From Chitinophaga pinensis (GTDB taxonomy: Bacteria > Bacteroidota > Bacteroidia > NS11-12g > UBA955): DNA of 64,000 nt. The notes under the pieces were generated by a model, which had not been told where the DNA came from, did no database searches, and saw nothing but the letters and a program-made list of their open reading frames with translations. The position numbers and the translations under genes were made by a program. This document shows positions 9,208 through 17,741 of this stretch, piece by piece; position 1 is the stretch's first letter, and each line of letters opens with the position of its first letter. The stretch is from the NCBI GenBank assembly GCA_945871905.1, contig CAMBXL010000002.1, positions 62,001-126,000 of the forward strand, given 5' to 3'.

Positions 9208-10788
9208 ATGGCAGACATTAGACCTGATGAAGTTTCAGCAATATTGAAACAACAAATAACAAACTTTAAAACCGAATCTGAATTAGAACAAGTAGGTACT
9301 GTTCTTCAAGTAGGTGATGGTATCGCTCGTATTCACGGCTTAACACAAGTTCAATCTGGTGAATTGATTGAATTTGAAAATGGCATGAAAGCAATCGTAT
9401 TGAACTTAGAAGAAGACAATATCGGTGCGGTATTATTTGGTAACAGCACACAAATTAAAGAAGGTGATACTGTAAGACGTACTGGCAAAATCGCTTCAAT
9501 AAATGTTACTGAAGGGATGCTTGGTCGTGTTATCAATACTTTGGGTGAGCCTATCGATGGTAAAGGTGCATTAACTGGGGAGTTCTTCGAAATGCCACTT
9601 GAGCGTAAAGCGCCTGGGGTTTTATACCGTGAACCGGTTAAAGAACCATTACAAACTGGTATCAAAGCGATTGACGCAATGATTCCAATTGGTAGAGGTC
9701 AACGTGAGTTGATTATCGGTGACCGTCAAACTGGTAAAACTGCGGTTGCTATTGATACTATTATCAACCAAAAAGAATTTTACGAAAAAGGCAAACCTGT
9801 ATATTGCATCTATGTTGCAGTTGGTCAAAAAGAATCTACTGTAAAACAAGTTGTTAAAACATTAGAAGAAAAAGGGGCTATGCCTTATACGGTTGTAATT
9901 TCTGCACCATCTTCTGCACCTGCTCCACTTCAATTCTTTGCGCCAATGGCCGGAGCTGCTATTGGAGAATTTTTCAGAGACAGAGGTTTGCCTGCATTAA
10001 TTGTTTATGATGATTTGTCTAAACAAGCGGTTGCTTACCGTGAGGTTTCATTGTTATTAAGACGTCCACCAGGACGTGAGGCATATCCAGGTGACGTGTT
10101 CTACTTACACAGTCGTTTGTTAGAAAGAGCGTGTAAATTGAATGCATCAGATGAAATCACTTCAAACATGAATGATTTACCTCCATCTCTTAAAGGAAAA
10201 GTTAAAGGTGGTGGTTCATTAACTGCTTTGCCAATTATTGAAACACAAGCAGGTGACGTTTCTGCCTATATCCCAACCAACGTAATTTCAATTACAGATG
10301 GTCAGATTTTCTTGGAATCTAACCTATTCAATAGTGGTGTTAGACCGGCTATTAACGTTGGTATATCTGTATCTCGTGTGGGTGGTAATGCTCAAATTAA
10401 ATCAATGAAAAAAGTAGCTGGTACATTAAAACTTGACCAAGCTCAATACAGAGAATTAGAAGCATTTGCGAAATTTGGTTCTGACTTGGATGCTGCTACA
10501 AAATCTGTTTTAGAAAAAGGTTCAAGAAACGTTGAAATTCTAAAACAAGGTCAGTACTCTCCTCTTCGTGTTGAACAACAAACCGCTATTATCTATTTAG
10601 GAACTAAAGGTGCATTGAACAGTGTTCCGGTTAATAAAGTTCGTCAGTTTGAAGCAGAATACTTAGAAATTTTGGAACATAAACACAAAGATTTGTTAAA
10701 CCAACTAGCTGCTGGAAAAATTGATGATTCAATTACTTCACAATTAGAAGAAATTGGCAAAACTTTAGCTGCAAATTACAAAGCATAA
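9208..10788 (+). CDS. atpA: ATP synthase F1 subunit alpha
   Basis: Subunit alpha, 526 residues, the non-catalytic nucleotide-binding subunit of F1. The P-loop GDRQTGKT is at about 172-179, and the arginine-finger region, [20 protein letters not shown], lies around 355. The N-terminal beta barrel and C-terminal helical domain are complete. The catalytic beta subunit gene does not follow; after atpG there is a terminator. Confidence 0.98.
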   Translation: MADIRPDEVSAILKQQITNFKTESELEQVGTVLQVGDGIARIHGLTQVQSGELIEFENGMKAIVLNLEEDNIGAVLFGNSTQIKEGDTVRRTGKIASINVTEGMLGRVINTLGEPIDGKGALTGEFFEMPLERKAPGVLYREPVKEPLQTGIKAIDAMIPIGRGQRELIIGDRQTGKTAVAIDTIINQKEFYEKGKPVYCIYVAVGQKESTVKQVVKTLEEKGAMPYTVVISAPSSAPAPLQFFAPMAGAAIGEFFRDRGLPALIVYDDLSKQAVAYREVSLLLRRPPGREAYPGDVFYLHSRLLERACKLNASDEITSNMNDLPPSLKGKVKGGGSLTALPIIETQAGDVSAYIPTNVISITDGQIFLESNLFNSGVRPAINVGISVSRVGGNAQIKSMKKVAGTLKLDQAQYRELEAFAKFGSDLDAATKSVLEKGSRNVEILKQGQYSPLRVEQQTAIIYLGTKGALNSVPVNKVRQFEAEYLEILEHKHKDLLNQLAAGKIDDSITSQLEEIGKTLAANYKA

Positions 10789-10809
10789 TTTAGCATTAAA
10801 TAATTAAGA

Positions 10810-11688
10810 ATGGCAAATTTAAAAGAAATAAGAAGCAGAATTAGTTCAACCATTTCAACGCAACAGATTACCAAAGCGATGAAATTAGTGTCTGCAACTA
10901 AGTTGAGAAAGGCTCAATCTGCCATTACACAAATGCGTCCTTATGCTGATAAACTAAGTGGCGTTCTTAAAAATTTAAGCGACAGTGCAGACAATGAACA
11001 ATTGTCTAAATATTTTAAAGAACAAAAAATAGACAAGGTTTTATTAGTTGTTATTACAAGTGATAGAGGTTTATGTGGTGGTTTTAATGCCAACGTCATT
11101 AAACGAGTAAATCAACTTTTAAAAACTGATTATGCAGCTCAAGTGGAATCTAAATCTATTGATTTAATGTACATAGGAAAAAAAGGATATGAAAATTTAA
11201 AAAAACATGACCTTAATCACCGTACAGAAAATGTTACTTTGTTTACCAGCTTGAATGCAGAAAATAGCTTTAAACTAGGAGATGCATTATTAACAGAATT
11301 TTTAAATGGCCACTACAATCGTATTGAAGTTATTTATAATAAATTCAAAAATGCTGCTACTCAAATTATAAGTAATGATATTTTATTGCCTATTACTATT
11401 AAAAAGTCAAACATTGTTACTACACAAAATGATTATATTTTTGAACCAAATAAAATTCAATTATTAGAATCATTATTGCCATTGTCTATCAAAACTGACT
11501 TATACAGATGTTTAATTGACTCATTTGCTAGTGAACACGGTGCAAGAATGATTTCAATGGATAAGGCTACAGATAACGCAGGTGAAATTTTAAAACAATT
11601 GAAATTGGTTTACAACAGAGGTCGTCAGGCTGCTATTACAAACGAAATTTCAGAAATTGTTGGTGGTGCTGCTGCATTAAACGGATAA
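10810..11688 (+). CDS. atpG: ATP synthase F1 subunit gamma
   Basis: Central-shaft subunit gamma, 292 residues. The N-terminal helix has ITKAMKLVSATKLRKAQ and the C-terminal helix has YNRGRQAAITNEISEIVGGA, the two parts that form the rotating coiled coil. The central Rossmann-like part includes TSDRGLCGGFNANV. It is the last gene of the operon; a terminator begins 26 bases after the stop. atpD and atpC are absent here, as is common in Bacteroidota. Confidence 0.97.
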   Translation: MANLKEIRSRISSTISTQQITKAMKLVSATKLRKAQSAITQMRPYADKLSGVLKNLSDSADNEQLSKYFKEQKIDKVLLVVITSDRGLCGGFNANVIKRVNQLLKTDYAAQVESKSIDLMYIGKKGYENLKKHDLNHRTENVTLFTSLNAENSFKLGDALLTEFLNGHYNRIEVIYNKFKNAATQIISNDILLPITIKKSNIVTTQNDYIFEPNKIQLLESLLPLSIKTDLYRCLIDSFASEHGARMISMDKATDNAGEILKQLKLVYNRGRQAAITNEISEIVGGAAALNG

Positions 11689-11714
11689 AATATTAAATTG
11701 ACAAGACATAAAAT

Positions 11715-11740
11715 AAGCCCTTCTATGAGGGCTTTTTTTT
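11715..11740 (+). terminator. Intrinsic terminator after atpG
   Basis: Seven-base stem AAGCCCT/AGGGCTT with a 6-base loop and a run of T residues, right after the last atp gene. Confidence 0.88.
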
Positions 11741-11749
11741 ATGCCTTTC

Positions 11750-11793
11750 CGCCTTTGTCGGTGTTATCACCAACAAACCATCTTAGCTTGTTT
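11750..11793. repeat. 44-base intergenic repeat, copy 1
   Basis: First copy of an imperfect direct repeat; 40 of 44 positions match copy 2 at 11841-11884. It contains a short inverted repeat around a TTAT loop (GTCGGTG/CACCAAC). It lies in the 236-base gap between the converging atpG and iron-sulfur protein genes. No reading frame was seen. Confidence 0.7.
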
Positions 11794-11840
11794 GCCGTTG
11801 ACGAACTCATCTTAGCTTTGATAAAACGACAGATAAAATT

Positions 11841-11884
11841 CGCCTTTGTTGGTGTTATCACTAACAAACCTTCTTAGCATGTTT
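11841..11884. repeat. 44-base intergenic repeat, copy 2
   Basis: Second copy of the repeat at 11750-11793, starting 91 bases later. Its inverted repeat is GTTGGTG-TTAT-CACTAAC, so the stem is kept with one G-T pair in place of the C-A mismatch of copy 1. Its function is unknown. Confidence 0.7.
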
Positions 11885-11924
11885 CGTTATTGATCTTGGC
11901 TAGGTCTAGCAAACTACGACAAAA

Positions 11925-12716
11925 CTACAAATCATTGGCTTGTGCCACTAATTCTGCTATATCTAACACTTGAACTGAATCTTCTTTGTTTTGATTTTTA
12001 ACCCCATCTCTTAACATCGTCATGCAAAAAGGACAATTAGCTGCAATAATATTGGCACCTGTTGCTAAAGCTTCTTCAGCACGCTCAATATTTATTTCTT
12101 TATTACCTTTTTCTGCTTCTTTAAACATTTGAGCCCCACCAGCGCCACAGCATAAACCAGATGACTTACATCGCTTCATTTCATGCAATTCTACGTCTAA
12201 CACCTCTAAAATACGTCTAGGAGCTACATATTCATTATTAGAACGTCCTAAATAACAACTATCGTGATAGGTTATTTTTTTTCCTTTAAAAGCGCCTCCT
12301 TCTACTTTCAATACACCATCATTGATGAGTTGTTGTAGAAATTGGGTATGATGAACCACTTCGTATTGACCTCCTAATGAAGGATATTCATTTTTTAAGG
12401 TATTAAAACAATGGGGGCAAGCTGTTACAATCTTTTTGATACCATAACCATTCAATACTGCAATGTTGTTCATTGCTAACATTTGGAATAAGAATTCATT
12501 TCCGGCACGTTTGGCTGGGTCACCTGTGCAGCCTTCTTCCTGACCTAATATAGCAAAATCAATATTACAATGGTTTAATATTTTGGCAAAAGCTTTGGTA
12601 ATTTTTTGGGCACGTTCATCAAAACTACCGGCACAACCAACAAAAAAAAGTACTTCGGGAACTTTCCCTTCTGCTGCGTATTGTGCAGCTGTTTTTATTT
12701 CAAATCCTACGGACAT
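11925..12716 (-). CDS. CCG-domain iron-sulfur oxidoreductase subunit (LutA/GlcF/HdrB-like)
   Basis: Protein of 263 residues with two cysteine-rich CCG domains, as in LutA, the C-terminal part of GlcF, and HdrB. Domain 1 has GCAGSF, GCTGDP and CPHC; domain 2 has HDSCYLGR, SGLCCGAGG and CPFC. Such subunits pass electrons from 2-hydroxyacids or quinols through a noncanonical Fe-S centre. Partner subunits (LutB/C-type) are not adjacent, so the substrate is unknown. The ATG at 12716 lies 4 bases downstream of a TACATTTG box, suggesting a very short or absent leader. Confidence 0.85.
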   Translation of the reverse strand: MSVGFEIKTAAQYAAEGKVPEVLFFVGCAGSFDERAQKITKAFAKILNHCNIDFAILGQEEGCTGDPAKRAGNEFLFQMLAMNNIAVLNGYGIKKIVTACPHCFNTLKNEYPSLGGQYEVVHHTQFLQQLINDGVLKVEGGAFKGKKITYHDSCYLGRSNNEYVAPRRILEVLDVELHEMKRCKSSGLCCGAGGAQMFKEAEKGNKEINIERAEEALATGANIIAANCPFCMTMLRDGVKNQNKEDSVQVLDIAELVAQANDL

Positions 12717-12720
12717 AATG

Positions 12721-12728
12721 CAAATGTA
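12721..12728 (-). promoter_or_regulatory. -7 box (TACATTTG) for the CCG-domain gene
   Basis: TACATTTG on the minus strand matches TAnnTTTG and ends 4 bases before the ATG at 12716, so transcription would begin at or just before the start codon. No -33 element was checked further. Confidence 0.45.
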
Positions 12729-12729
12729 A

Positions 12730-13284
12730 TTAATTTTTTAATAGTGGAATGATAGAATCTTTAACCAAGTATTGGATACTTTTGTTTTGATTAAGTAACT
12801 CTCTGATATAAGTTGCAGAGATAGAAAGCAAAGGAGCATCAATTACACAAATATTAGAATGGTTAGGATATGGATTATCAAAAGACTCACTCCTTTTATA
12901 AACAACAATTTTACTTTTTAATATTGTATCTACCTGATGCCAACGTGGTAATGAAACAAGTGAATCACTTCCCATTATAATTGTCAATTCATCGTTAGGG
13001 TAATGAACTTTTAATGCCTCTAATGTTGATGCTGTGTAAGAAGGCAAGGGTAAATTAAATTCAATATCACATGATTCAAAACAAGAATTGTCTTTAATTG
13101 ATTCATTTACCATTTCTAAACGCAATGGACCATTTATTAAATCGCTGTTGTCTTTAAAAGGATTTTGTGGTGATACAATGAATAAAATTTTATCAAATAT
13201 TTGTTCATTAATGAAATACTGAGCTATTGCTAAGTGACCTATGTGAATGGGATTAAAAGAACCGAAATAAAGGCCAATCTTCAT
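12730..13284 (-). CDS. nadD: Nicotinate-nucleotide adenylyltransferase
   Basis: NadD converts nicotinate mononucleotide and ATP to deamido-NAD in NAD synthesis. The 184-residue protein has the nucleotidyltransferase motifs GSFNPIHIGH (HxGH as H14-H17) and SISATYIR near residue 157. It follows gmk by 7 bases on the same strand and is likely co-transcribed with it. NAD kinase lies elsewhere in the window (50411-51277). Confidence 0.96.
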   Translation of the reverse strand: MKIGLYFGSFNPIHIGHLAIAQYFINEQIFDKILFIVSPQNPFKDNSDLINGPLRLEMVNESIKDNSCFESCDIEFNLPLPSYTASTLEALKVHYPNDELTIIMGSDSLVSLPRWHQVDTILKSKIVVYKRSESFDNPYPNHSNICVIDAPLLSISATYIRELLNQNKSIQYLVKDSIIPLLKN

Positions 13285-13291
13285 TAGAGTA

Positions 13292-13855
13292 TTAAGAATA
13301 AATAAAAATTTTTACTATCATTTCTGCTTCAGTAAGAGCCAAATTTAAATGGTCATTGATTATAACTACGTCATATTTATTTTCATACTTAAGTTCTTCT
13401 TGCGCTTTTTCTATTCTCATATTAAGCTGATGTTCAACTTCAGTACTTCTTTTCTTTAAACGTTCCATTAAGATTTCGATACTAGGTGGCCTAAGAAAAA
13501 CAGAAAGAGCGGCATCACCATATTGTTTTTTAATATTCATACCACCTAAAACATCGACATCAAACACAACGGTTTTGCCAAGTGACCATAATCTTTCCAC
13601 TTCCGATTTTAGAGTACCATACTGAATCCCTTTATACACCTCTTCATGCTCCAAAAATTCATTATTAGCAACTTTGGTGTTAAAATCATTTTCATCTAAA
13701 AAATAATATTCTCTTCCATTTTCCTCATTAATTCGAGGTTTTCTGGTGGTTGCAGAGATAGAAAACCCTAATTCAGGGATTACATTTAGTAAATGATTAA
13801 CCACAGTTGTTTTACCACTGCCAGAGGGTGCAGAAAAAATGATGACTTTATTCAA
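13292..13855 (-). CDS. gmk: Guanylate kinase
   Basis: Gmk phosphorylates GMP to GDP. The 187-residue protein has the P-loop APSGSGKT (9-16) and the GMP-binding region SISATTRKPR with the following EEN..GREYYFL. In many Bacteroidota yicC sits directly before gmk-nadD; here yicC is about 48 kb away, so the cluster has been split. Length is normal. Confidence 0.97.
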   Translation of the reverse strand: MNKVIIFSAPSGSGKTTVVNHLLNVIPELGFSISATTRKPRINEENGREYYFLDENDFNTKVANNEFLEHEEVYKGIQYGTLKSEVERLWSLGKTVVFDVDVLGGMNIKKQYGDAALSVFLRPPSIEILMERLKKRSTEVEHQLNMRIEKAQEELKYENKYDVVIINDHLNLALTEAEMIVKIFIYS

Positions 13856-13915
13856 AACTTCTACAAATTAACAATTAAATCTATTTTCAACCTAAAAAAA
13901 TATGGTAGATATGAA

Positions 13916-13953
13916 AATAAAAAAGCGAACTAAAAATAGTTCGCTTTTTTATT
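13916..13953 (-). terminator. Intrinsic terminator after pnp
   Basis: A perfect 17-base inverted repeat with a 4-base loop (13916-13932 and 13937-13953). The stem core AAAAGCGAACTA is flanked by A and T runs, so it works in either direction. It begins 17 bases after the pnp stop. Confidence 0.9.
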
Positions 13954-13970
13954 ATAGAAATCAGGTAACC

Positions 13971-16112
13971 TTATTTATTTGATTCTTGTTCTGGTTTAGG
14001 TAAAAGAGCTTTTCTTGACAATCTCAGTTTTCCTGTTTTTTTGTCAACTTCAACCAATTTAACTTTAACTATTTCACCTTCTTTAAAGATTCCATCCATT
14101 TTAGCGATTCTATCCCAACTGATTTCACTGATATGCAATAAGCCATCTTTACCAGGTAAAATTTCGATAAATGCACCAAACTCAACAATACTTTTCACTT
14201 TTCCTTCGTATACTTCACCAATTTCAGGAACAGCAACAATACCTTTGATTATTCTAAGAGCAGCAGCCATATTTTCGCCATTTTCTGACAAAATTTCTAC
14301 TATCCCTTGGTTTTCAATTTCCGTTACAGAAATCGTGGTATTGGTATCTTTTTGAATTCCTTGAATAACTTTACCACCTGGCCCAATGATAGCACCAATT
14401 TGATCTTTTTCGATAATTACACGTTCAATACGTGGCGTATGTGGTTTAAATTCTGTTCTAGAAGTTTCAAGCGTTTTTTTCATTTCATTTAAAATGTGAG
14501 CTCTTCCTTTTTTAGCTTGACTTAAAGCTTCTTCCAACATTTCCCATTTCAAACCATTGATTTTGATGTCCATTTGACAAGCTGTAATACCTTTGTCAGT
14601 TCCTACAACTTTAAAATCCATGTCACCTAAATGGTCTTCATCACCTAATATATCAGTTAAAACTTTGTAGTTACCTGTTTTTTCGTCACAAATTAAACCC
14701 ATAGCCACACCACTTACACCGCCAGTTAAATTAATACCGGCATCCATCATTGCCAAACTACCGGCACATACAGTTGCCATACTACTTGAACCGTTTGACT
14801 CTAGTATATCACTTACTATTCTGATAACATAAGCATTATCTGCAGGCAATACTTTTTTCAAACCTCTTAAAGCTAAGTTACCGTGACCAATTTCACGTCT
14901 TCCTGGACCTCTATTTGGTCTAACTTCACCTGTAGAAAAACCAGGGAAGTTGTAATGCAACATAAAACGGCTGTAACCAAAACTCATAGGGGCATCTAAT
15001 AATTGCTCGTCTAGCTTACCACCAAGTGTTACTGTAGTTACAGACTGAGTTTCTCCTCTTGTAAATACAGCAGAACCGTGAGCAGCAGGAAGATAATCAA
15101 CCTCAGACCAAATTGCTCTAACCTCATCTAATTTTCTACCATCTAAACGGATACTTTCATCAAGAATCATTTTTCTCATGGCTTCTTTTTCTACATCATG
15201 GTAGTATTTTTTAGCCAAAAACTCTTGTTCTTTTCTTTCTTCTTCTGTTAATGATTCTAGGAATTCAGTAATAATTGCTTTAAACTGAACACTTCTTTCA
15301 CTTTTGGGTAATTGGCTTTTAGCAACTTCATAAACTTTATTGTATGTTAAATCCCAAATTTTAGTTCTTAGTGCTTCATCATTTTTTTCGTGACAGTACT
15401 CTCTTGCAGGTTTACGGCCACCCATTTGTTCACATAAATCCCATTGTGCTTTACATTGAATTTTGATAGCTTCGTGAGCAAACTTCATAGCTTCTAACAT
15501 TTCTATTTCACTTACTTCACTAAATTCACCTTCTACCATATTAATGTCTTTTTCAGTACCAGAAACTATCATTTCTAATGAAGCATTTTTCATTTCAGTT
15601 TCTGTTGGATTAAGCACTAATTCTCCATTTATTTTGGCAACTCTAACTTCAGAAATAGGTCCTAAAAAAGGAATATCACTTACCATTAATGCTGAAGAAG
15701 CTGCTAAACCAACTAAACAATCAGGAGGTAAATTTTTATCACTACTCATTAACACAAGGTTAACTTGAGTATCAGCGTGATAATCATTAGGGAATAATGG
15801 TCTGAGGGCGCGATCGACGATACGACAAACTAAAACTTCATAATCAGTTAGTTTGGCTTCTCTTCTAAAAAAGCTTCCTGGTATTCTACCAACCGAAGCA
15901 AATTTTTCTTGATAATCTACCGAAAGCGGTAAAAAATCTACATTTTCTTTAGCATCTTTGTTAGACACTACAGTAGCTAAAATCATGGTATTACCGCATT
16001 TAACTACAACACTGCCATGGGCTTGTTTAGCTAAGATACCAGTTTCAATTTCAATTGATTTTCCATTGCCCAAATCTATTGAGCTTCTAAATCCTTGTGG
16101 TTTATTTGACAT
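13971..16112 (-). CDS. pnp: Polyribonucleotide nucleotidyltransferase (PNPase)
   Basis: PNPase degrades RNA 3' to 5' using phosphate. The 713 residues are in the normal order: first RNase PH domain (about 10-215), helical linker, second RNase PH domain (about 325-555) with GFSTGEVRPNRGPGRREIGHG, KH domain with IIGPGGKVIQGIQ (about 575), and S1 domain (about 628-700). rpsO lies upstream with a terminator hairpin between them at 16139-16162, as in the E. coli rpsO-pnp locus, so expression may depend on read-through or RNA processing. No TAnnTTTG box was seen just before the start. Confidence 0.98.
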   Translation of the reverse strand: MSNKPQGFRSSIDLGNGKSIEIETGILAKQAHGSVVVKCGNTMILATVVSNKDAKENVDFLPLSVDYQEKFASVGRIPGSFFRREAKLTDYEVLVCRIVDRALRPLFPNDYHADTQVNLVLMSSDKNLPPDCLVGLAASSALMVSDIPFLGPISEVRVAKINGELVLNPTETEMKNASLEMIVSGTEKDINMVEGEFSEVSEIEMLEAMKFAHEAIKIQCKAQWDLCEQMGGRKPAREYCHEKNDEALRTKIWDLTYNKVYEVAKSQLPKSERSVQFKAIITEFLESLTEEERKEQEFLAKKYYHDVEKEAMRKMILDESIRLDGRKLDEVRAIWSEVDYLPAAHGSAVFTRGETQSVTTVTLGGKLDEQLLDAPMSFGYSRFMLHYNFPGFSTGEVRPNRGPGRREIGHGNLALRGLKKVLPADNAYVIRIVSDILESNGSSSMATVCAGSLAMMDAGINLTGGVSGVAMGLICDEKTGNYKVLTDILGDEDHLGDMDFKVVGTDKGITACQMDIKINGLKWEMLEEALSQAKKGRAHILNEMKKTLETSRTEFKPHTPRIERVIIEKDQIGAIIGPGGKVIQGIQKDTNTTISVTEIENQGIVEILSENGENMAAALRIIKGIVAVPEIGEVYEGKVKSIVEFGAFIEILPGKDGLLHISEISWDRIAKMDGIFKEGEIVKVKLVEVDKKTGKLRLSRKALLPKPEQESNK

Positions 16113-16138
16113 ATATAATTATTATTTTTTAAACATAA

Positions 16139-16162
16139 AAAGCCCTCCGAATGGGGGGCTTT
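16139..16162 (-). terminator. Terminator hairpin between rpsO and pnp
   Basis: Ten-base stem (16139-16148 and 16153-16162, one G-T pair) with a GAAT/ATTC loop, followed on the minus strand by T residues. It lies 36 bases after the rpsO stop and 26 bases before the pnp start. Confidence 0.85.
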
Positions 16163-16198
16163 ATGACATTAAAATTTTAAAAGTTTTGCTTACGCAGA

Positions 16199-16468
16199 CT
16201 ATTTTCTGATTCCTAATTGTTTAATTAAATCACGATATTTGAAAATATCTTGTTTAGCTAAATAATCAAGTAATGCTCTACGTTTACCTACTAATTTTAC
16301 TAGACTTAACTCAGAAGCAAAATCTTTTGGATTTTTTTTCAAGTGTCCTGTGATAAAATTAATACGTTCTGTAAACATCGCAATTTGACCTTCAGTAGAA
16401 CCAGTATTGGTTTCTGAACCACCAAATTTTTGAAAAATTTCTTTTTTCTCTTGAGTTGATAAATGCAT
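16199..16468 (-). CDS. rpsO: 30S ribosomal protein S15
   Basis: S15, 89 residues, binds 16S rRNA early in small-subunit assembly. It has the family motifs GSTEGQIAMFTERINFITGH and GKRRALLDYL. It is the third gene of rplU-rpmA-rpsO, with 11-12 base gaps, and is followed by a terminator hairpin and then pnp. Confidence 0.98.
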   Translation of the reverse strand: MHLSTQEKKEIFQKFGGSETNTGSTEGQIAMFTERINFITGHLKKNPKDFASELSLVKLVGKRRALLDYLAKQDIFKYRDLIKQLGIRK

Positions 16469-16479
16469 ATTGTTAATTA

Positions 16480-16737
16480 TTAAGCTTCAGCAACAACTGA
16501 AACGTATGATCTATTATTTTTCTTTTTTGTAAACTTTACAATACCATCAACCAAAGCGAATAATGTATGGTCTTTTCCAATTCCTACATTTTCTGATGGG
16601 TGATGTTTTGTGCCTCTTTGACGAACAATAATGTTACCAGAAATAACATTTTGACCCCCGTAGATTTTTACACCTAAGCGTTTGCTATGTGACTCACGTC
16701 CGTTCTTCGAACTACCTGCTCCTTTTTTATGTGCCAT
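16480..16737 (-). CDS. rpmA: 50S ribosomal protein L27
   Basis: L27, 85 residues, reaches into the peptidyl transferase centre. The sequence begins [16 protein letters not shown] with no N-terminal cleavage extension of the Firmicutes type. It pairs with rplU upstream, the standard arrangement. Confidence 0.98.
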   Translation of the reverse strand: MAHKKGAGSSKNGRESHSKRLGVKIYGGQNVISGNIIVRQRGTKHHPSENVGIGKDHTLFALVDGIVKFTKKKNNRSYVSVVAEA

Positions 16738-16749
16738 TGTATTATCTTA

Positions 16750-17061
16750 TTAAGCGTTGATTGTTTCAATTAAAACCTTTGACAAATAGGTTCTGTGTCC
16801 ATTTTTCTTTTTGTAACCTTTTCTTCTTTTCTTTTTGAAAACAATTACTTTGTCATCCTTTAAATGCTCTAATACCTTACCGGTAACAGAGGCTCCTTTT
16901 ATGCTTGGCAAACCAACAGATATTTTACCACTGTTGTCGATTAACATCACTTTGTCAAATGTAACTGAAGAACCAGCTTCATTTCCTAAGCGATGGGTGT
17001 AGATATATTTATTTTGTTCTACTTTGAATTGTTTACCTGCAATCTCTACTATAGCGTACAT
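16750..17061 (-). CDS. rplU: 50S ribosomal protein L21
   Basis: L21, 103 residues, a 23S rRNA-binding beta-barrel protein. It begins MYAIVEIAGKQFKVEQ and has the basic C-terminal KKRRKGYKKKNGHR stretch. It is the first gene of the ribosomal group and has a good promoter 21 bases upstream. Confidence 0.98.
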   Translation of the reverse strand: MYAIVEIAGKQFKVEQNKYIYTHRLGNEAGSSVTFDKVMLIDNSGKISVGLPSIKGASVTGKVLEHLKDDKVIVFKKKRRKGYKKKNGHRTYLSKVLIETINA

Positions 17062-17081
17062 GCTTTTAAAAATTTGGACTG

Positions 17082-17112
17082 CAAAATTAAGTTAATAATC
17101 CCAATTTACAAA
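17082..17112 (-). promoter_or_regulatory. Promoter of rplU-rpmA-rpsO
   Basis: On the minus strand TTTG (17109-17112), 19 bases of spacer and TAATTTTG (17082-17089) give the full Bacteroidota -33/-7 pattern, 20 bases before the rplU ATG. Confidence 0.75.
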
Positions 17113-17169
17113 CATTATGTCTAAAAAAAATACCATTTTTTAAAATAAGTTGTTATTACCCCCAAATTA

Positions 17170-17658
17170 CTATGGCGCCATCAATGGCTTTAATTCTATT
17201 ATATCACTGATTATCAGTATATTTGAACGACCTCCCTTGTATTTCAAACATACTGAATTCGGGATATCTTCAGGAGCTTTTCTTTCCAAACTTCCGGGAG
17301 TAGTTATCTGAAAATCCCCCGCATTTTGCACACTTTCTGTTTTTATGGACAATAGACAAGTTACCAATTGCCCTTTTTGGAGTAATGTAGTTTGGGAAGT
17401 ATTAAAACTGTCGATTTGAATAATTAGTTCATCAATCTTACCTTCCGCACATGAACTGTCACAAACCATCTCAAAACCCCTTTTAACTTCCATTTGAAGG
17501 GTATAAACTGTTACCATTGGACTTCCATAAACGCCACCATAATATTTCATCTTTGTAGCTGACTTTAACACAAAGTCAGAATTCTTATTTATAGGTTGTT
17601 TACATTTAAACGCACTGATGAGTAATATTAAAAAGAAAATATAAAAACGAGTTATCAT
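17170..17658 (-). CDS. Small exported protein of unknown function
   Basis: I do not recognise this 162-residue protein. It starts with a clear signal-peptide core (residues 4-17); the Cys19 of SAFKC could be lipidated, but the lipobox is weak. The mature part is mainly beta-like, with two Cys close together (CDSSC) and two more further on, and no known motif. It sits alone between the PKD protein and rplU, with a terminator upstream at 17688-17719 separating it from the PKD gene. Confidence 0.65.
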   Translation of the reverse strand: MITRFYIFFLILLISAFKCKQPINKNSDFVLKSATKMKYYGGVYGSPMVTVYTLQMEVKRGFEMVCDSSCAEGKIDELIIQIDSFNTSQTTLLQKGQLVTCLLSIKTESVQNAGDFQITTPGSLERKAPEDIPNSVCLKYKGGRSNILIISDIIELKPLMAP

Positions 17659-17687
17659 AACTTAAGGTTTTCAAATATAGTACCAAA

Positions 17688-17719
17688 AAAAATGCCTTCA
17701 ATAAATTGAAGGCATTTTT
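17688..17719 (-). terminator. Intrinsic terminator after the PKD-repeat gene
   Basis: Perfect 14-base stem (17688-17701 and 17706-17719) with a TAAA loop; the arms end in A and T runs. It lies 23 bases after the stop of the 1229-residue gene. Confidence 0.9.
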
Positions 17720-17741
17720 AAATTTTAATTAAGGCTTATTT

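Noticed and set aside
17170-17658. Idea that the small exported protein is a T9SS component
   Set aside because: No T9SS motif or sorting domain is present, and being near the PKD cargo is not enough.
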